From Bacillota bacterium (lineage in GTDB: Bacteria > Bacillota > Clostridia > Peptostreptococcales > Acidaminobacteraceae), in contig JAUMXJ010000068.1 in the NCBI GenBank assembly GCA_030529205.1, positions 1 through 6,210 of the forward strand: a DNA stretch of 6,210 nt, read 5' to 3'. Each line of letters opens with the position of its first letter. Positions within the stretch are counted from its first letter, which is position 1. The position numbers and the translations under genes were made by a program. The notes beneath the pieces are model-generated. The model made no database searches, was not told the DNA's origin, and worked only from the letters and a program-made list of their open reading frames with translations. This document shows positions 1-5,181 of this stretch, piece by piece.

Positions 1-731
1 CGATGCGAAAGGGTGGGGAACTTGAGGCATATCCGGGCTCTATGGGAACAGGTATCGCCAAGGTCTTCGGACTCACGGCGGCTGCGGTCGGGCTCAATGA
101 GAAAACTCTGGTTTCCCAAGGTAAGAAGGAAGGCGAGGACTTTTATATCGTACAAATTCGTCAGCGTTCTCATGCGTCCTACTATCCGGGGGCAAAAGAA
201 ATCGACATTCGGGTGATATTTAATCGAGAAGGGAAAATTTTGGGAGCACAAATCATCGGGGCGGACGGTGTGGATAAGCGTATCGACGTGATTGCGACCG
301 TGATGGCGCTCGGTGGAAATATCGAGTCTCTCAAGAAGTTGGAGTTGTCCTATGCACCTCCGTATTCTTCCGCGAAGGATCCTGTCAATATGGTCGGCTT
401 CGTCGCAGGAAATATCCTCTCCGGCATGGTGAAAATCAGAAGGCCGCTGGAGGCGAAAAAACTTCATGAAGAAGGACAAATCGTGATGCTGGATGTGACG
501 GAAGATTTCGAAAGAGAGCAATGGGCAATGGAGGGCTCCCTGCATATTCCTCACGGTCAGGTGCGCGCGCGACTTTCCGAACTTCCGAAAGATAAGGAAA
601 TCTGCATCTACTGCGCCGTCGGTGTGCGTGCGTACAATGTGGCGCGTATTCTCAATCAAAACGGCTTTGAACATGTAACCGTCTGTGCCGGAGGTAGAGG
701 ATTCTACCGCTTGGCGTCCTATGGAAAATAA
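1..731 (+). CDS. CoA-disulfide reductase-like flavoprotein with C-terminal rhodanese domain (5' truncated)
   Basis: This is the last 242 or so residues of a pyridine nucleotide-disulfide oxidoreductase of the CoA-disulfide/NADH-dependent persulfide reductase group. The reading frame is open to the window edge, so the Met at base 3 need not be a start. Residues 10-145 of the visible part form the dimerisation domain, with family-typical stretches RSHASYYPGAK (55-65) and YAPPYSSAKDPVNM (117-130). Residues of about 150-242 form a rhodanese domain with the loop CAVGVR (204-209); Cys204 is the expected persulfide-carrying cysteine. Such fusions normally reduce CoA disulfide, CoA persulfide or polysulfide in the cytoplasm using NAD(P)H and FAD. 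The FAD and NAD(P)H folds and the N-terminal active-site Cys lie outside the window, roughly 300 residues judging from usual family length. The exact substrate cannot be told from sequence. Arginine codons are mixed CGN and AGA, unlike the AGA-rich ribosomal genes downstream. Confidence 0.88.
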   Translation, partial: MRKGGELEAYPGSMGTGIAKVFGLTAAAVGLNEKTLVSQGKKEGEDFYIVQIRQRSHASYYPGAKEIDIRVIFNREGKILGAQIIGADGVDKRIDVIATVMALGGNIESLKKLELSYAPPYSSAKDPVNMVGFVAGNILSGMVKIRRPLEAKKLHEEGQIVMLDVTEDFEREQWAMEGSLHIPHGQVRARLSELPKDKEICIYCAVGVRAYNVARILNQNGFEHVTVCAGGRGFYRLASYGK

Positions 732-953
732 GATTGCCCGAATGGAGGACTTCCTCTCCGCCGCAATTTCGATACGAAATAGAGGAACGAAACCACGAGA
801 TGAGGATGGAACTCCGGGGTGCGTACAGTCGTCATAATGAACTGTATCAGAAGCAATATTCTATGAAAGGCGAATTACTTGGCGAACGCCTCGTCGTTCA
901 AAACGCGGCGCTTATGACCTATGCGCCTTTCATTGATCAAGAAAGGAGAAATC
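732..953 (+). other. intergenic gap with no convincing gene
   Basis: These 222 bases separate the flavoprotein from the OsmC-family gene. One frame is open from a TTG at 734 to 967, but it has no well-spaced ribosome-binding site, gives no recognisable protein and runs over the OsmC start. A short GAGG-ACTT-CCTC hairpin (745-756) has no T-run. I found no terminator and no good promoter, so read-through from the flavoprotein into the OsmC gene is possible. Confidence 0.5.
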
Positions 954-1388
954 ATGTCTGTTTTTAAAGTACAAGTGAGCCAGGATGAAAAGCTCAGAAT
1001 GAAATGTCGAGGCGAGAAGCACGAAATGCTCGTGGACGAGCCGATTTCGGTCGGGGGAACCGATCGGGCGATGAACCCGATGGAAGCCCTTCTCTCCTCA
1101 TTCGGGGCATGCATGTGCGTGCATGCATGGGCGCTTGCGGAGCGTTTGAATATCAAGTTGAAGAACATCCTGTTTGAATTGGAGGGCGAAACCGGCCCTT
1201 GCGAGAAAGTGGGTAAGATTACGCCGGTCGGACTGAAAAAGGTGCACACACACATCACCGTGGATGCGGACAATACGAAAGAAGAAATTGCGGAATTCAT
1301 CAAAGAAATCGAAGTTCGCTGCCCGATTCGCAACACCTTAATCAACACTGTCGGCTGCACCAGCGACTACGAGATGAAGAACATGTAG
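954..1388 (+). CDS. OsmC/Ohr-family protein
   Basis: The product is a 144-residue protein of the OsmC/Ohr superfamily, small homodimeric cytoplasmic proteins whose paired cysteines reduce organic hydroperoxides in the characterised members. Both family landmarks are present: NPMEALLSSFGACMC (41-55), giving the first cysteine in the central helix (Cys53 or Cys55), and CPIRNTL (123-129), giving the second (Cys123). The pattern is closer to the general OsmC-like/YhfA-type branch than to classical Ohr, but the subgroup is inferred. Extra cysteines occur at 18, 83 and 135. The ATG at 954 is chosen because AAGGAG (943-948) sits 5 bases before it; an in-frame ATG at 921 lacks such a site and would add 11 unrelated residues. 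It lies downstream of a thiol/persulfide flavoprotein and ahead of a terminator, consistent with a role in thiol or peroxide defence. Confidence 0.88.
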   Translation: MSVFKVQVSQDEKLRMKCRGEKHEMLVDEPISVGGTDRAMNPMEALLSSFGACMCVHAWALAERLNIKLKNILFELEGETGPCEKVGKITPVGLKKVHTHITVDADNTKEEIAEFIKEIEVRCPIRNTLINTVGCTSDYEMKNM

Positions 1389-1401
1389 CCGTGCGGCACG
1401 G
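1389..1401 (+). other. small hairpin directly after the OsmC stop
   Basis: CCGTG-CGG-CACGG is a perfect 5-bp GC-rich stem with a 3-base loop that starts at the first base after the stop codon. No T-run follows, so it is not a terminator by itself. It could protect the transcript 3' end, or be chance. Confidence 0.4.
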
Positions 1402-1433
1402 AAAATAAGCTGAAAATGCACTGTTTCCGAGAG

Positions 1434-1463
1434 AAGAATCGCTCTGTGCGGGCGATTCTTTTT
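1434..1463 (+). terminator. intrinsic terminator after the OsmC gene
   Basis: AAGAATCGC (1434-1442) pairs perfectly with GCGATTCTT (1452-1460) to give a 9-bp stem. A U-G and a C-G pair can extend it inward to leave a 5-base loop. The stem runs directly into TTTTT (1459-1463). This is a standard Rho-independent terminator for the + strand and separates the upstream genes from the S10 operon. The opposite strand has only a poor T-rich tail. Confidence 0.85.
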
Positions 1464-1478
1464 GTCGGATAATCGATT

Positions 1479-1501
1479 CTTCAGCCGACCGTAGGTTGAA
1501 G
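1479..1501. repeat. inverted repeat upstream of the S10 promoter
   Basis: CTTCAGCC (1479-1486) and GGTTGAAG (1494-1501) are inverted repeats (8 bp including one G-T pair) around the 7-base loop GACCGTA. No T-run follows on either strand. It lies about 43 bases before the -35 box, between the upstream terminator and the UP-like stretch. It might be a protein-binding site or a leftover structured element; function is unknown. Confidence 0.45.
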
Positions 1502-1515
1502 GGATGGGCATCGGA

Positions 1516-1572
1516 TTTGTAATCAAAATTTAATAATCAGCGGTTGACACCGCGAATGCTTGTAACTATAAT
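1516..1572 (+). promoter_or_regulatory. strong S10 operon promoter with UP-like element
   Basis: TTGACA (1544-1549) and TATAAT (1567-1572) match both housekeeping sigma consensus hexamers exactly and are separated by the ideal 17 bases. Just upstream, 1516-1540 is AT-rich with the A/T tract AAAATTTAATAA, as expected of an UP element contacted by RNA polymerase alpha subunits. Transcription should start near 1579-1581. The strength fits an operon whose products are needed in large amounts. No other comparable promoter is visible in the operon. Confidence 0.92.
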
Positions 1573-1578
1573 ATTCGG

Positions 1579-1765
1579 GTATGTTTGCGAAGATGCGTGA
1601 AGTTACCGCCTTGGGAGAATTTACGCGGAGCATTGTCCGGACAAGATTCGGGCGACATTTTTGTGTGGCGATACAAAACGAAACACCCGGAGGAGTTGAA
1701 CCTCGGAATGTCGGAAGCGACACGAAAGTGATTGCATACAAGGAAATTATGCAAATGGAGGCAAA
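1579..1765 (+). promoter_or_regulatory. structured 5' leader of the S10 operon, candidate cis-regulatory RNA
   Basis: About 185 transcribed bases precede rpsJ. Complementary segments found by eye are: P0, GCGTGAA (1595-1601) with TTTACGC (1620-1626); the perfect palindrome TTGTCCGGACAA (1633-1644); P1, CGACATT (1653-1659) with AATGTCG (1707-1713), enclosing P2, TTTGT (1660-1664) with ACAAA (1673-1677), and P3, CC-G-GAGG (1687-1693, one bulged G) with CCTCGG (1701-1706), so P1-P3 would form a three-way junction; P4, GCGACAC (1717-1723) with GTG-A-TTGC (1728-1735, bulged A) and a GAAA tetraloop; and P5, TTGCATA (1732-1738) with TATGCAA (1748-1754), ending two bases before the GGAGG (1757-1761) of rpsJ. 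P4 and P5 share 1732-1735 and exclude each other. In E. coli, L4 represses the S10 operon through its leader. Whether this unrelated-looking leader does something similar is inference, and no energy calculation was done. Confidence 0.6.
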
Positions 1766-2074
1766 ATGGCAAAGGAAAGAATGCGTATCAGACTGAAATC
1801 GTTTGATCACAGAACGCTTGATGCGACTGCACGTAAGATTGTTGAAGTGGCAACACTCACAGAGGCTGAGGTATCCGGACCGGTTCCGCTACCTACTGAA
1901 AAGGAAATTGTGACAATTCTCAGGTCGCCGTTCAAGCACAAAGACTCGAGAGAGCAATTCGAAGTCAGAACTCATAAGAGACTCATCGACATTCTCTCAC
2001 CGAACTCCAGAACAGTGGAAGCACTCAAGACTCTTGAGCTCCCGGCTGGTGTAGATATCAATATTAAATTATAA
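1766..2074 (+). CDS. rpsJ: 30S ribosomal protein S10
   Basis: S10 (uS10) belongs to the 30S head and also acts as NusE, the NusB partner in transcription antitermination. The 102-residue product has the usual length and near-invariant stretches: [10 protein letters not shown] (37-46), [18 protein letters not shown] (59-76) and the C-terminal [11 protein letters not shown]. The start [10 protein letters not shown] matches the family. GGAGG (1757-1761) lies 4 bases before this ATG, slightly closer than usual, but the alternative ATG at 1781 would remove conserved N-terminal residues. It is the first gene of the operon, behind a consensus promoter and long leader, and is followed by an unusually long 71-base gap before rplC. 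Confidence 0.97.
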   Translation: MAKERMRIRLKSFDHRTLDATARKIVEVATLTEAEVSGPVPLPTEKEIVTILRSPFKHKDSREQFEVRTHKRLIDILSPNSRTVEALKTLELPAGVDINIKL

Positions 2075-2078
2075 GGCG

Positions 2079-2104
2079 CTAAGTAATTTTGAAAGTTTGC
2101 TTAG
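2079..2104 (+). other. hairpin 1 in the rpsJ-rplC gap
   Basis: CTAAG (2079-2083) pairs with CTTAG (2100-2104). Within it, AATTT (2085-2089) pairs with AAGTT (2093-2097, one G-U) around a 3-base loop. The structure is AT-rich and not followed by a T-run, so it is not a classical terminator. It may be a processing or stability element. Confidence 0.45.
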
Positions 2105-2107
2105 AAT

Positions 2108-2122
2108 GATTGCAAGGCAATC
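2108..2122 (+). other. hairpin 2 in the rpsJ-rplC gap
   Basis: GATTGC (2108-2113) and GCAATC (2117-2122) form a perfect 6-bp stem with the triloop AAG. It lies 3 bases after the first hairpin and 14 bases before the rplC Shine-Dalgarno GGAGG (2137-2141). No T-run follows. Confidence 0.5.
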
Positions 2123-2145
2123 CGCTGTAAGAAAACGGAGGAAAC

Positions 2146-2778
2146 ATGGTAGGAATTATCGGAAAGAAAATCGGTATGACTCAGGTGTTTGATGCAGACG
2201 GCATCGTAACTCCTGTAACCGTAATCGAAGCAACTCCTATGCAGATTACACAGCTCAAGACTGTCGACAATGACGGATATGAAGCTGTACAGGTAGCATC
2301 GGGAGAAGTAAAAGAAAACAAAGTAAACAAACCGCTTAAGGGTCATTTCAAAAAAGCTGGCGTCGCTCCAAAGAGGTACATCAAAGAGTTCAGAGTGGAC
2401 AGTACTTCAGATATGAAATTGGGAGATACCATTGATTTGAGCATTTTCGCAGAAGGCGATATTGTGGATGTCACCGGTATCTCAAAGGGTAAAGGAACAG
2501 CAGGTGTTATCAAAAGACACAATCTCTCCAGGGGACCGGAAACTCACGGCTCTAAGTTCCACAGGGGAATCGGTTCGCTCGGCAGCGCGGCAACACCTTC
2601 GAGAATTCACAAAGGCATGACGATGCCCGGACGACATGGGCACTCACGTGTCACAGTGCAAAATCTGACTATTGTGAGAGTTGACGCGGAAAGGAATTTG
2701 CTCCTCGTCAAGGGTGCGGTACCGGGACCGAGAAAGGGTCAAGTTATTATCAAAAAAGCTATTAAGGGTTCTAAATAA
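2146..2778 (+). CDS. rplC: 50S ribosomal protein L3
   Basis: L3 (uL3) is an early-assembling 23S rRNA-binding protein whose long central loop reaches towards the peptidyl-transferase centre. The 210-residue product starts with the typical MVGIIGKKIGMTQVF. It carries the family signature around FAEGDIVDVTGISKGKG (101-117) with the conserved GVIKRH behind it, the extended loop of about 126-168 and the conserved VDAERNLLLVKGAVPG (179-194). Arg163 in PGRHG occupies the place of the glutamine that PrmB methylates in E. coli L3; Bacillus also has Arg there, so that modification is not expected. GGAGG (2137-2141) lies 4 bases before the ATG. The 71-base gap in front of it is the longest inside the visible operon and holds two hairpins. 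Confidence 0.97.
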   Translation: MVGIIGKKIGMTQVFDADGIVTPVTVIEATPMQITQLKTVDNDGYEAVQVASGEVKENKVNKPLKGHFKKAGVAPKRYIKEFRVDSTSDMKLGDTIDLSIFAEGDIVDVTGISKGKGTAGVIKRHNLSRGPETHGSKFHRGIGSLGSAATPSRIHKGMTMPGRHGHSRVTVQNLTIVRVDAERNLLLVKGAVPGPRKGQVIIKKAIKGSK

Positions 2779-2789
2779 AGGAGGAAGCA

Positions 2790-3416
2790 GTGCCTAAATT
2801 AGATATACTAAATGTTTCAGGTCAGACTGCGGGCAGCATGGAGCTTTCTGAGGAAGTATTCGGAATTGAGCCGAATATCCCGGTTATGCACATGATTGTC
2901 AAAAATATTCTGGCGAATAGAAGACAGGGAACTCAATCAGTTTTGACCAGAGCTGATGTGAGCGGTGGCGGAAGAAAGCCATATAGACAAAAAGGAACTG
3001 GTCACGCAAGACAGGGTTCAATCACTGCTCCTCATTATGTCGGCGGCGGTGTGTCATTTGCACCGAAACCGCGCAGTTATCGATACACTCTGCCTAAGAG
3101 AGTGAGGAGACTCGGAATGTTATCGGCTTTCTCTGCAAAAGTGAAAGACAATGAGATGATGGTCATCGACGAACTCAAACTCGATGCACCGAGCACCAAG
3201 AATAACGTACAGATTCTCAACAATGTCGGAATCGGCAATAAGAAAGTGTTGATCGTGACTTCGGATGTCAACCACAATGTGGTGAAATCCGCTAGAAACA
3301 TCGAAGGTGTAAAAGCTACATTTGTTGGAGAAATCAACGTGTATGATATCCTCAACCACGATATATTCCTCGCTACGAAGAATGCGGTAGAGAAAATTGA
3401 GGAGGTATATAAGTAA
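2790..3416 (+). CDS. rplD: 50S ribosomal protein L4
   Basis: L4 (uL4) binds 23S rRNA and extends a loop into the nascent-peptide exit tunnel; in E. coli it is also the autogenous repressor of this operon. The 208-residue product starts at a GTG, supported by AAGGAGG (2778-2784) 5 bases upstream and by the absence of a better start. The tunnel loop reads GGGRKPYRQKGTGHARQGS (59-77), where His72 stands in for the Arg seen in E. coli and Bacillus. It is followed by GGGVSFAPKPRSY (85-97), with Tyr83 where a Trp is common. Loop substitutions at neighbouring positions affect macrolide sensitivity in other bacteria, but these look like lineage variation. The stop codon overlaps the rplW start by one base, implying translational coupling. 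Confidence 0.96.
   Translation: MPKLDILNVSGQTAGSMELSEEVFGIEPNIPVMHMIVKNILANRRQGTQSVLTRADVSGGGRKPYRQKGTGHARQGSITAPHYVGGGVSFAPKPRSYRYTLPKRVRRLGMLSAFSAKVKDNEMMVIDELKLDAPSTKNNVQILNNVGIGNKKVLIVTSDVNHNVVKSARNIEGVKATFVGEINVYDILNHDIFLATKNAVEKIEEVYK
3400..3406 (+). promoter_or_regulatory. rplW ribosome-binding site inside the end of rplD
   Basis: AGGAGGT (3400-3406) lies within the last codons of rplD, 9 bases before the rplW ATG, which overlaps the rplD stop as TAATG. The arrangement supports this start and suggests that ribosomes finishing L4 re-initiate on L23. Confidence 0.8.
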
Positions 3417-3706
3417 TGAGAACCTCATATGACGTAATCATCAGACCGATTAATACGGAAAGAGCATACAGCGACGCCGCTATGAGAAAGTATACATTCG
3501 AAGTTGCAAAGGATGCGGGTAAGCATGAAATCAAGAATGCGATGGAAGAAGTCTTCGGCGTTACTGTAGAAAAAGTTTATACCATGATGGTAAGAGGCAA
3601 GAAGAGACGCCTCGGCAGAAATATCGGGACTACAAGAAGCTGGAAGAAAGCGATTGTGAAAGTAACGCCAGAAAGCAAGACAATAGAGTTCTTCGAAGGC
3701 GTATAG
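3416..3706 (+). CDS. rplW: 50S ribosomal protein L23
   Basis: L23 (uL23) sits at the rim of the peptide exit tunnel and is the main dock for trigger factor and the signal recognition particle. The 96-residue product has the usual bacterial length. IIRPINTERA (8-17) is the equivalent of the RP..TEKA motif; Glu15 corresponds to the glutamate that contacts trigger factor in E. coli. FGVTVEKVYTM (47-57) and the basic loop RGKKRRLGR (60-68) follow, then WKKAIVKVTP (76-85), the C-terminal signature region. The ATG overlaps the rplD stop by one base. A 14-base gap separates it from rplB. Confidence 0.96.
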   Translation: MRTSYDVIIRPINTERAYSDAAMRKYTFEVAKDAGKHEIKNAMEEVFGVTVEKVYTMMVRGKKRRLGRNIGTTRSWKKAIVKVTPESKTIEFFEGV

Positions 3707-3720
3707 TGGAGGAGGAATAA

Positions 3721-4548
3721 ATGGGTATTAAAAGTTTTAAGCCGACTTCCCCAGCGATCAGACAGATGACGGTATCTACTTTTGAGGAGATTACAAAAAA
3801 AGCTCCTGAAAAATCGCTTGTCACTGCTCTCAAGAAGAATTCGGGAAGAAACAATCAAGGTAGAATTACAGTGAGACACCGCGGCGGCGGCGCGACTGTA
3901 AAATATAGAATCATCGATTTCAAGAGAACAAAGGACGACGTTCCCGCAACAGTAGCGGCGATTGAGTACGATCCGAACCGCAGTGCGAATATTGCACTTC
4001 TGGTATATGCGGACGGCGAGAAGAGATACATTCTTCATCCGCACGGATTGAAAGTCGGCGACACCGTTATCTCGGGACAGCAGCACGATATCCAGATCGG
4101 AAACTGCATGCCGCTTGAGAATATGCCTGTCGGTACACTTGTTCACAATGTCGAGATGAAGCCGGGCAAGGGCGGTCAGCTCATCCGTTCTGCGGGAAAC
4201 TCCGCACAGCTGATGGCGAAAGAGGGAGCACTTGCACTCCTCAGACTTCCGTCCGGAGAGACAAGATATGTGCCTGTCGTGTGCAGAGCGACAATCGGTC
4301 AGGTGGGCAATATCGATCATGAGAACATCACAATCGGTAAGGCCGGCAGATCGAGAAGAATGGGTATCCGCCCTACCGTCAGAGGTTCCGTAATGAACCC
4401 GAACGATCACCCACACGGCGGTGGTGAAGGTAAGGCGCCTGTCGGAAGACCGGGACCGGTTACTCCTTGGGGTAAACCTGCACTCGGTTACAAGACAAGG
4501 AAGAAGAATAAAGATAGCGACAAGTACATTGTCAGCAGAAGAAAGTAG
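3721..4548 (+). CDS. rplB: 50S ribosomal protein L2
   Basis: L2 (uL2) is a primary 23S rRNA-binding protein needed for subunit association and close to the peptidyl-transferase centre. The 275-residue product is full length (E. coli 273). It begins [18 protein letters not shown] and has the OB-fold RNA-binding region with [16 protein letters not shown] (52-67). The C-terminal signature is [17 protein letters not shown]; Asp229, His230 and His232 correspond to E. coli Asp228, His229 and His231, implicated in activity. The tail is lysine/arginine-rich. The start is fixed by an unusually extended GGAGGAGG (3708-3715) 5 bases upstream. rpsS follows after 8 bases. Confidence 0.97.
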   Translation: MGIKSFKPTSPAIRQMTVSTFEEITKKAPEKSLVTALKKNSGRNNQGRITVRHRGGGATVKYRIIDFKRTKDDVPATVAAIEYDPNRSANIALLVYADGEKRYILHPHGLKVGDTVISGQQHDIQIGNCMPLENMPVGTLVHNVEMKPGKGGQLIRSAGNSAQLMAKEGALALLRLPSGETRYVPVVCRATIGQVGNIDHENITIGKAGRSRRMGIRPTVRGSVMNPNDHPHGGGEGKAPVGRPGPVTPWGKPALGYKTRKKNKDSDKYIVSRRK

Positions 4549-4552
4549 GGGG
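4547..4552 (+). promoter_or_regulatory. G-only Shine-Dalgarno of rpsS
   Basis: The site before rpsS reads AGGGGG and overlaps the rplB stop codon TAG, 4 bases before the ATG. It lacks the central A of AGGAGG, so pairing with 16S rRNA would need a G-U pair. It is the weakest-looking site in the operon, suggesting reliance on coupling to rplB translation. Confidence 0.6.
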
Positions 4553-4556
4553 AAAG

Positions 4557-4829
4557 ATGAGCAGATCAATAAAGAAAGGGCCTTTCGTGCATAAAGGACT
4601 TCTCAGAAAAATCGATCAGATGAACGAGAAAAACGAGAAAAAAGTGCTCAAGGTATGGGCGAGATCTTCTACAATTTTCCCGCAGATGGTCGGACATACA
4701 ATAGCTGTCTATGACGGAAAGAAACATGTTCCTGTATACATCACAGAGGATATGATCGGACATAAGCTTGGAGAGTTTTCTCCGACAAGGACATTCAGAG
4801 GTCACTCTGGAGATAGAAAGAGCAAGTAG
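4557..4829 (+). CDS. rpsS: 30S ribosomal protein S19
   Basis: S19 (uS19) lies in the 30S head, forms a complex with S13 near the A site and contributes to subunit bridges. The 90-residue product has normal length. It begins with the near-invariant [16 protein letters not shown] and contains [27 protein letters not shown] within residues 34-60. The family signature continues through [18 protein letters not shown] (66-83) to a basic tail (GDRKSK). The start is set by the conserved N-terminus, because the ribosome-binding site AGGGGG is atypical. rplV follows after an 8-base gap. Confidence 0.97.
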   Translation: MSRSIKKGPFVHKGLLRKIDQMNEKNEKKVLKVWARSSTIFPQMVGHTIAVYDGKKHVPVYITEDMIGHKLGEFSPTRTFRGHSGDRKSK

Positions 4830-4837
4830 GAGAGGAT

Positions 4838-5173
4838 ATGGAAGCGAGAGCAATAGCAAAATATGTTAGAATTTCTCCGCGTAAAATGAAGGCGATTGCC
4901 GACCTTGTGCGCGGAAGAGATGTGAAAGATGCACAGGCCATACTAAAATTTACACCGAGAAAAGGTGCTGAAATTTTCCTCGATGTTCTAAATTCTGCAG
5001 TGGCAAATGCTGAAAACAACCATCATATGGATAAAGGACTTCTATATGTGAAGGAAATTTACGCAAACCAAGGTCCTACCATGAAGAGATACAAAGCGGG
5101 TTCAAGAGGTTCAGCTAAACCGATACTCAAGCGCAGCACCCATGTCGGCGTTGTAGTGGCAGAGAAAGAATAG
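4838..5173 (+). CDS. rplV: 50S ribosomal protein L22
   Basis: L22 (uL22) binds all 23S rRNA domains and its long beta-hairpin lines the exit-tunnel constriction together with L4. The 111-residue product has the N-terminal [18 protein letters not shown] (9-26), the helical [18 protein letters not shown] (44-61) and GPTMKR (79-84). The hairpin tip (85-95, [11 protein letters not shown]) aligns without gaps to E. coli numbering but lacks the usual PRAxGRA pattern: Gly88 replaces Arg88 and Ser92 replaces Arg92, while Gly91 and Ala93 are kept. The end [10 protein letters not shown] also inverts the common KRTSH. The frame is intact, so this is natural variation, not damage. AGGAG (4828-4832), overlapping the rpsS stop, is the likely ribosome-binding site, 5 bases before the ATG. 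Confidence 0.96.
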   Translation: MEARAIAKYVRISPRKMKAIADLVRGRDVKDAQAILKFTPRKGAEIFLDVLNSAVANAENNHHMDKGLLYVKEIYANQGPTMKRYKAGSRGSAKPILKRSTHVGVVVAEKE

Positions 5174-5181
5174 GAGGAACA

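Noticed and set aside
734..967. 77-codon frame between the flavoprotein and the OsmC gene
   Set aside because: TTG start, no properly spaced ribosome-binding site, no recognisable motifs, and it overlaps the well-supported OsmC start.
1107..1130. Alternating GCATGCATG repeats inside the OsmC gene
   Set aside because: They encode the conserved ACMCVHAW segment of the active-site helix, so codon choice for Cys, Met and His explains the pattern.
875..1360. 161-codon minus-strand frame opposite the OsmC gene
   Set aside because: Shadow of the OsmC coding sequence; no plausible start signal or protein family.
1634..1662. Attenuator-like hairpin TGT-CCG/CGG-ACA followed by TTTTT in the leader
   Set aside because: The stem is only 6 bp with a 3-base bulge, too weak for termination, and the competing stem partner (1707-1713) would be made only after the T-run.
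1696..1731. Mini-frame TTG/ATG...TGA (ATG at 1708, seven codons) downstream of GGAGG at 1689-1693 in the leader, as a leader peptide
   Set aside because: The spacing is poor (2 bases to TTG, 14 to ATG) and the GGAGG is better explained as one arm of a hairpin with CCTC at 1701-1704. There are no runs of regulatory codons.
1581..1796. A 71-codon frame starting at or within two bases of the predicted transcript start and spanning the whole S10 leader
   Set aside because: It has no ribosome-binding site, gives no recognisable protein and runs out of frame over the rpsJ start. Leaderless translation is possible in principle but nothing else supports it.
2089..2107. Possible internal promoter before rplC (TTGAAA, TAGAAT)
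   Set aside because: The two boxes are far too close together, and neither has a partner at 16-18 bases.
3577..4569. Long minus-strand frame (330 codons) opposite rplW and rplB
   Set aside because: It is the shadow of two highly conserved ribosomal genes on the + strand, with a biased Ser/Arg-rich composition and no ribosome-binding site.
4591..5043. 13-base identical stretch ATAAAGGACTTCT in rpsS (4591-4603) and rplV (5031-5043)
   Set aside because: Both copies encode KGLL in unrelated proteins; a chance match driven by shared codon preference.
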